Assembly: GCA_001618615.1 (NCBI GenBank)
Contig: LKHB01000187.1
Location: forward strand, 1-36,051
Reading direction: 5' to 3'
Length of the DNA: 36,051 nt
From: Fermentibacter danicus
GTDB lineage: Bacteria > Fermentibacterota > Fermentibacteria > Fermentibacterales > Fermentibacteraceae
The stretch's first letter is position 1. Each line of letters begins with the position of its first letter. A model generated the notes under the pieces. That model was not told the DNA's origin, searched no databases, and was given only the letters and a program-made list of their open reading frames with translations. This document shows, piece after piece, positions 31,815-36,051 of this stretch. The position numbers were made by a program, and so were the translations under genes.

Positions 31815-33241
31815 ACCGGCCGGGCGGCGGCCCTGATCCTTCCCGCGTTCTCCACCACTTCATCGATGGTTCCGGCCATGAAGAAGGCCTGTTCGGGAAG
31901 ATCGTCGAGACGTCCTTCGATGATCTGCCTGAAACCCCGGATCGTCTCCTCCAGCGCGACGTATCTGCCCTGCCTGCCGGTAAACGACTCCGCCGTGCTG
32001 AACGGCTGGCTGAGGAAGCGCTGTATCTTCCGGGCCCGCATGACGGTGGTCCTGTCCTCGGCGGTCAGTTCCTCCATCCCGAGGATGGCGATGATGTCCT
32101 GCAGCTCCTTGTTGCGCTGCAAAATCTTCTGGACATTCCTTGCCGTGTTGTAGTGCGCTTCTCCTACGATGCCGGGATCGAGCAGACGGGAGGAGGATTC
32201 CAGAGGGTCGACCGCGGGGTAGATGCCCTGTTCGACGATATGGCGCGAGAGGACCGTGATCGCGTCGAGATGTGCAAAAGCGGTTGCCGGCGCCGGGTCG
32301 GTGAGGTCGTCCGCCGGCACGTAGACCGCCTGGACGGAGGTAATGGACCCACGGCTCGTAGAGCAGATCCTCTCCTGCAGCTCGCCCATCTCGGTCGCCA
32401 GTGTCGGCTGATAGCCTACGGCGCTGGGCATCCTGCCGAGGAGTGCGGACACCTCGGAGCCGGCCTGGGTGAATCTGAAGATGTTGTCGATGAAGAACAG
32501 TACGTCGAGCCCCTGTGCGTCCCTGAACTCCTCGGCGATCGTAACCCCCGACAGGGCGACGCGAAGCCTGGCCCCCGGCGGTTCGTTCATCTGCCCATAG
32601 ACCAGCGCAGTGCGTTCGAGGACGCCGGACTGCTTCATCTCGAGCCAGAGATCGTTTCCCTCTCGCGTCCGCTCACCGACTCCTGCGAAGACGGAACAGC
32701 CTCCGTGCGCCCGCGCCACGTTGCGGATCAGCTCCATGATCATGACTGTCTTGCCGACGCCTGCCCCGCCGAAGAGGCCGATCTTGCCACCCCTTGGAAA
32801 GGGTTGAAGGAGGTCTATGACCTTGATCCCGGTTTCGATGATCTCGAAAGCCGTCGACTGATCGGTGAGGCCGGGCGGGTGCCTGTGGATCTCCATCGTC
32901 TTCCCGGGCTCCGGCAGGGGGTCCAACTCGTCGATCGGCTCCCCCAGCAGGTTCAGAACCCTGCCGAGCACCTGATTCCCGACCGGCACCGAAATCGGCC
33001 CGCCGGTGTCCAGCACCCTCATGCCCCGGACGAGTCCGTCGGTAGGCCCCATCGCGATGCAGCGGATCACATTGTCGCCTATGTGGAGAGCGGCCTCGAC
33101 CGTTATTCCCGGACGAGTATCGTCGCCCTCGACCGTGATCGCGTTCAGGATCGCGGGCAGCCGGTCGGACGGGAACTCCACATCCAGGGTCGGTCCGATG
33201 ACACGAAGGATCTTTCCGTAGTTCGGACCTTCCGCGCTCAT
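31811..33241 (-). CDS. atpD: F1 ATP synthase beta subunit
   Basis: The start is ATG 33241, preceded by GAGGAGG; the ATG at 33274 overlaps atpG and has no such site. 476 residues, normal for beta. Landmarks are GKILRVIGPTLDVEF, the P-loop GGAGVGKT, GERTREGNDLW (catalytic Glu), ALVYGQMNEPPGAR, FFIDNIFRFTQAGSEVSALLGRMPS and ELTAEDRTTVMRARKIQRFLSQPF. It forms the three catalytic sites of F1 at the cytoplasmic face. Confidence 0.97.
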   Translation of the reverse strand: MSAEGPNYGKILRVIGPTLDVEFPSDRLPAILNAITVEGDDTRPGITVEAALHIGDNVIRCIAMGPTDGLVRGMRVLDTGGPISVPVGNQVLGRVLNLLGEPIDELDPLPEPGKTMEIHRHPPGLTDQSTAFEIIETGIKVIDLLQPFPRGGKIGLFGGAGVGKTVMIMELIRNVARAHGGCSVFAGVGERTREGNDLWLEMKQSGVLERTALVYGQMNEPPGARLRVALSGVTIAEEFRDAQGLDVLFFIDNIFRFTQAGSEVSALLGRMPSAVGYQPTLATEMGELQERICSTSRGSITSVQAVYVPADDLTDPAPATAFAHLDAITVLSRHIVEQGIYPAVDPLESSSRLLDPGIVGEAHYNTARNVQKILQRNKELQDIIAILGMEELTAEDRTTVMRARKIQRFLSQPFSTAESFTGRQGRYVALEETIRGFRQIIEGRLDDLPEQAFFMAGTIDEVVENAGRIRAAARPV

Positions 33242-33270
33242 TGCTCGACCCTCCTCAGGTTCCCCGCGCG

Positions 33271-34051
33271 TCATGCCGTGGCTCCTGCTCCACCGACCAG
33301 CTCGGTTATCTCACGGGTGATACATGCCTGCCTGAGCTTGTTCCTCTGTAGCTTCAGGCGTTCTATCATCTCTGCGGCGCTGGCGTCCGCCGCCGCCATC
33401 GAAACGAGCCTGGCCGAATGCTCGCTCGCCAGCGATTCGGCCATTGCAGAGAGGATCATGGATGTCATGTAGCGCGGGAAGGCGTCTGCCAGCACCTCTT
33501 CGGATGATGGATCGAAGATGATTCTGCGATCGTCTCCTTCCACCGCATCAATGCCGGTCACGGGCAGCACCGTTTCGACCACCGGGCCGGAGGGCCTCCC
33601 ACCACTGTAGGAGTTGTAGATCAGGTTCACAGTGTCCAGATCGCCTGCACGGATCATCCCGATGAGCCTTGCGGTGAGTTTCGCAGCCTTCCCGACGTCC
33701 GGCATGCCGCCCATCTCGTCGGAAACAGCGGGATCTGCCGCCGGAAAGCTCTCGCGGCACTTCTTCCCGATGGTGATGATGAAGTCCTCTCCNNAGGCCC
33801 TTGTCGGACGACATGACGATGAGCGCCCTGCGCCTCGCTTCACGCGGTTCGAATATGGGATCGCGGCATCTCCCGGAGGAGGCGAGCAGACCGATTATCT
33901 CGCGGAGCCTGATCACGTAAGGCTTCGTCGCCGTAACGAACTGCTGCGCGCGCCTCAGCCTGGCGCCTGAGATCATTTCCATCGCCCGGATCACCTTCCA
34001 GGTGTTCTCCACCGAGCGGATGCGCCTCCTGATGTCGGGAAGGGTTTCCAT
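33271..34051 (-). CDS. atpG: F1 ATP synthase gamma subunit, frame broken by assembly gap
   Basis: The 5' part from ATG 34051 reads METLPDIRRRIRSVENTWKV, IRAMEMISGARLRRAQQ, up to VMSSDKG. The nn at 33793-33794 follows, and the 3' part continues in a shifted frame from GEDFIITIGKK to the TGA at 33271 (SMAAADASAAEMIERL, RQACITREITELVGG). Gamma subunits usually read SDRGLCGxFN at this point, so a true gap of 4 nt (1 modulo 3) supplying Leu-Cys-Gly would restore the protein at ~260 residues. The subunit is the rotating shaft of F1. The gene overlaps atpA by one base. Confidence 0.9.
33793..33794. other. assembly gap (nn) in atpG
   Basis: The coding frame changes here at the conserved SDKGLCG motif. 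Four missing bases would restore both frame and motif. Confidence 0.9.
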
Positions 34052-35574
34052 CAGCCTACGGCCCCCCCGATCGTGTACTCCCGGGTGAATCTCTCCAGCG
34101 CTTCACGGAGAGCCTCCTCCGTGTCGTCGTCGAGGTTCAGGCTTGAGGAAACGGACATCGGAACCTGAGGATACTCCTTCTCTAGGAAGGCGAGGAACCG
34201 CCGCTCGAACTTGATGATGTCATCCGTGTGGATCCGGTCGAGGAAGCCCGATACGGCCGCGAAGATGACAGCCACCTGGCTGCTGAGAGGCATGGGGGAG
34301 TACTGGGCCTGCTTGAGCACCTCAACGATCCTCTCGCCCCTGTCGAGCCTGTCCCTGGTGGCGGAATCGAGATCCCCTCCGAACTGGGCGAAGGAGAGCA
34401 GCTCCCTGTACTGTGCGAGATCGATCCTGAGCTGCCCCGCCACCTTCTTCATGGCGGGAGTCTGGGCCTTCCCGCCTACTCTGGAGACGGACAGCCCGAC
34501 GTTCACGGCGGGTCTGACGCCCGAATAGAACAGATCGGTCTCGAGGTAGATCTGGCCGTCTGTTATGGAGATCACGTTGGTAGGGATGTAGGCGGAGACG
34601 TCACCGGCCTGGGTCTCGATTATCGGAATCGCGGTCAGAGAGCCTCCCCCGAGATTGTCCGACAGCCTGGCCGCCCTCTCGAGGAGCCTGCTGTGGAGAT
34701 AGAAGACATCCCCGGGGTAGGCCTCCCGTCCGGGGGGTCTTCTCAACAGCAGAGATAGCTGTCTGTACGCGACGGCATGCTTGGACAGGTCGTCGAAGAC
34801 GCAGAGGGCATGCATGCCCCTGTCGCGGAAGAATTCTCCGACGGCCGTGCCCGCGTATGGCGCGATGTACTGCAGAGGGGCGGGGGAGGAGGCGGTGGCG
34901 GAGACTATTATCGTATAGTCCATGGCTCCGTGTTTCTCGAGGACGGCTCTGACTCGTGCGACGGACGACTCCTTCTGCCCTATCGCCACGTATATGCAGA
35001 CGAGGTTCTTGCCCTTCTGATTGATGATGGTGTCGACTGCTATCGCTGTCTTGCCGGTTCCTCTGTCGCCTATGATGAGTTCGCGCTGGCCCCTGCCTAT
35101 GGGGACGAGGGCGTCGATCGCCTTCAGACCCGTCTGCACGGGATCGGACACCGGCTGCCTCTGGACCACGTTCGGGGCGCTGCGCTCGATCGGGTTGTAG
35201 GTTTCCGCGACTATCGGCCCCTTGTCGTCGAGCGGGCGGCCCAGCGGGTCGATCACCCTCCCGAGGAGCGCCTTTCCGACGGGCACCCTGGCGATGTTGC
35301 CGGACCTCCTGACGGGATCGCCCTCGCGGACGAGATCGTCTCCTCCGAAGAGGACCACCCCGATGTTGTCCTCCTCCAGGTTGAAGACCATCCCGGATAC
35401 ATCGTTGGGGAACTGGAGAATCTCCCCCGACATGGTCTCCGGAAGCCCCCAGACCCGGGCTATGCCGTCGCCGATCTGTAGCACGGCGCCGACGGAGCAG
35501 GCCTCCAGGCGGTCCTCGAAGCCTTCGAGTTCCTTCCTGAGGATGGCCCTTACTTCCTCTGGTCTGAAAGACAT
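34051..35574 (-). CDS. atpA: F1 ATP synthase alpha subunit
   Basis: 507 residues, normal length. The N-terminus MSFRPEEVRAILRKELEGFE is typical. Then VLQIGDGIARVWGL, P-loop GDRGTGKTAIAVDTIINQ, YVAIGQKESSVARV, CVFDDLSKHAVAYRQLSLLLRRPPGREAYPGDVFYLHSRLLERAA-type sequence, and ISVTDGQIYLE-like ISITDGQIYLE. It forms the non-catalytic nucleotide sites alternating with beta. It ends one base into the atpG start, and 56 nt separate it from atpH. Confidence 0.97.
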   Translation of the reverse strand: MSFRPEEVRAILRKELEGFEDRLEACSVGAVLQIGDGIARVWGLPETMSGEILQFPNDVSGMVFNLEEDNIGVVLFGGDDLVREGDPVRRSGNIARVPVGKALLGRVIDPLGRPLDDKGPIVAETYNPIERSAPNVVQRQPVSDPVQTGLKAIDALVPIGRGQRELIIGDRGTGKTAIAVDTIINQKGKNLVCIYVAIGQKESSVARVRAVLEKHGAMDYTIIVSATASSPAPLQYIAPYAGTAVGEFFRDRGMHALCVFDDLSKHAVAYRQLSLLLRRPPGREAYPGDVFYLHSRLLERAARLSDNLGGGSLTAIPIIETQAGDVSAYIPTNVISITDGQIYLETDLFYSGVRPAVNVGLSVSRVGGKAQTPAMKKVAGQLRIDLAQYRELLSFAQFGGDLDSATRDRLDRGERIVEVLKQAQYSPMPLSSQVAVIFAAVSGFLDRIHTDDIIKFERRFLAFLEKEYPQVPMSVSSSLNLDDDTEEALREALERFTREYTIGGAVG

Positions 35575-35630
35575 CCGCTACCTCCGATGGCCCCGGTTCC
35601 GGTCGGACCGGGAATCGTTCAGCCGTCCGG

Positions 35631-36051
35631 CTACTTGGAGATCATCACCGAGAGCAGGTGATCCTTCAGGGAATCGAGCCTGTGTCTGACGCTGAAGTCG
35701 ATGACTCTGCCCTCGTACCGGACCATGAACCCGCCTATGAGCCTGGGATCTATCCTCCTCCGTACCCGCACGCTCCGCCCGGTCATGCGTTCGAGGGCGT
35801 TTCGCAGCCTGCGCTCCTGGTCCTCGACAATGGGTCTGGCGGAAGTGACGGTGGCGTCCAGAATGCCCTTCGACTCATCCAGCATCTTCCTGTAGGTCGT
35901 TATGATGGACGGCAGGTAAAGTATCCGGTTCTTCCGGAGCAGAAGACGGATCAGTCTGCGAAACACCCCGGTCGATCTGCCTTCGAAGGTACGCTCGACG
36001 ACCCGCTGCTTCACTTCATCCACCTCCATGGGGGAGGACAGTAATCTCATC
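35631..36051 (-). CDS. atpH: F1F0 ATP synthase delta subunit, 5' part cut by window edge
   Basis: About 139 residues are visible; the frame is open at the window end, and delta subunits usually have ~180, so the N-terminus lies outside. The C-terminal part is diagnostic: VTSARPIVEDQERRLRNALE, the RRIDPRLIGGFMVRYEGRVID segment in two pieces, and DFSVRHRLDSLKDHL, which matches the conserved IDxSvrxrLxxL end of delta/OSCP. It joins F1 to the peripheral stalk. Upstream atpF, E and B genes are expected beyond the window. Confidence 0.88.
   Translation of the reverse strand, partial: MRLLSSPMEVDEVKQRVVERTFEGRSTGVFRRLIRLLLRKNRILYLPSIITTYRKMLDESKGILDATVTSARPIVEDQERRLRNALERMTGRSVRVRRRIDPRLIGGFMVRYEGRVIDFSVRHRLDSLKDHLLSVMISK

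Overview
The window is high-GC bacterial DNA (about 62-65 % by eye) with dense, mostly co-directional operons, 1-4 nt gene overlaps, AGGAGG-type ribosome sites and frequent GTG/TTG starts. Two exported proteins end in type IX-like C-terminal sorting domains (10690-12207, 28041-30146), one of them a gingipain-type C25 peptidase. Na+-pumping methylmalonyl-CoA decarboxylation and an F-type ATPase lie close by. Together these suggest an anaerobic, fermentative, didermic member of the FCB superphylum, perhaps an uncultured candidate phylum (Fermentibacterota- or Eisenbacteria-like). That placement is inference only. Three 'nn' joins (13432, 30919, 33793) show that the sequence is a scaffolded, probably metagenomic, assembly.

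Region 1 (1-7957). After a tRNA-Ser(CGA) comes an operon of four consecutive genes for exported two-cluster [4Fe-4S] ferredoxin-like proteins (336-2142). The first two appear to carry the ferredoxin inside a fibronectin-III-like beta-sandwich. The next genes encode an outer-membrane beta-barrel candidate, a DsbD/CcdA-like membrane protein with a Cys-rich tail, and a CitD-CitE-like fusion that ends at a perfect 12-bp terminator hairpin. On the opposite strand lie a NapH-like polyferredoxin membrane protein with Cys-rich N-terminal repeats and a secreted protein interrupted by an in-frame TGA. I read this stretch as a candidate extracytoplasmic iron-sulfur electron-transfer system. It is the most unusual part of the window.

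Region 2 (8072-14572). A tRNA-Asp is followed by a 192-bp tandem duplication carrying several degenerate copies of the tRNA 3' end, then about 500 bp with no gene. After that come a membrane-anchored SGNH hydrolase, a seven-repeat secreted protein with a sorting domain, tRNA-Arg(ACG), a lipoprotein, and a degenerate ABC-ATPase with its membrane partner.

Region 3 (14869-19046). Stress and housekeeping genes: Hsp20, an M24 aminopeptidase, TadA (whose usual substrate, tRNA-Arg(ACG), is also in the window), MsrA, and a divergent PRPP synthase convergent with msrA.

Region 4 (19217-27921). A tight operon holds the methylmalonyl-CoA mutase B12 subunit, MeaB, epimerase, and the decarboxylase alpha, gamma, biotin-carrier and beta subunits. 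It would interconvert succinyl-CoA and propionyl-CoA and couple decarboxylation to Na+ export. A nucleotide-sugar epimerase, a SPOUT rRNA methyltransferase and a convergent HerA-like ATPase follow.

Region 5 (28041-36051). A C25 peptidase, a beta-propeller-like secreted protein broken by an assembly gap, and the F1 genes atpH-A-G-D-C on the minus strand. atpG is broken by a gap and atpH is cut by the window end.
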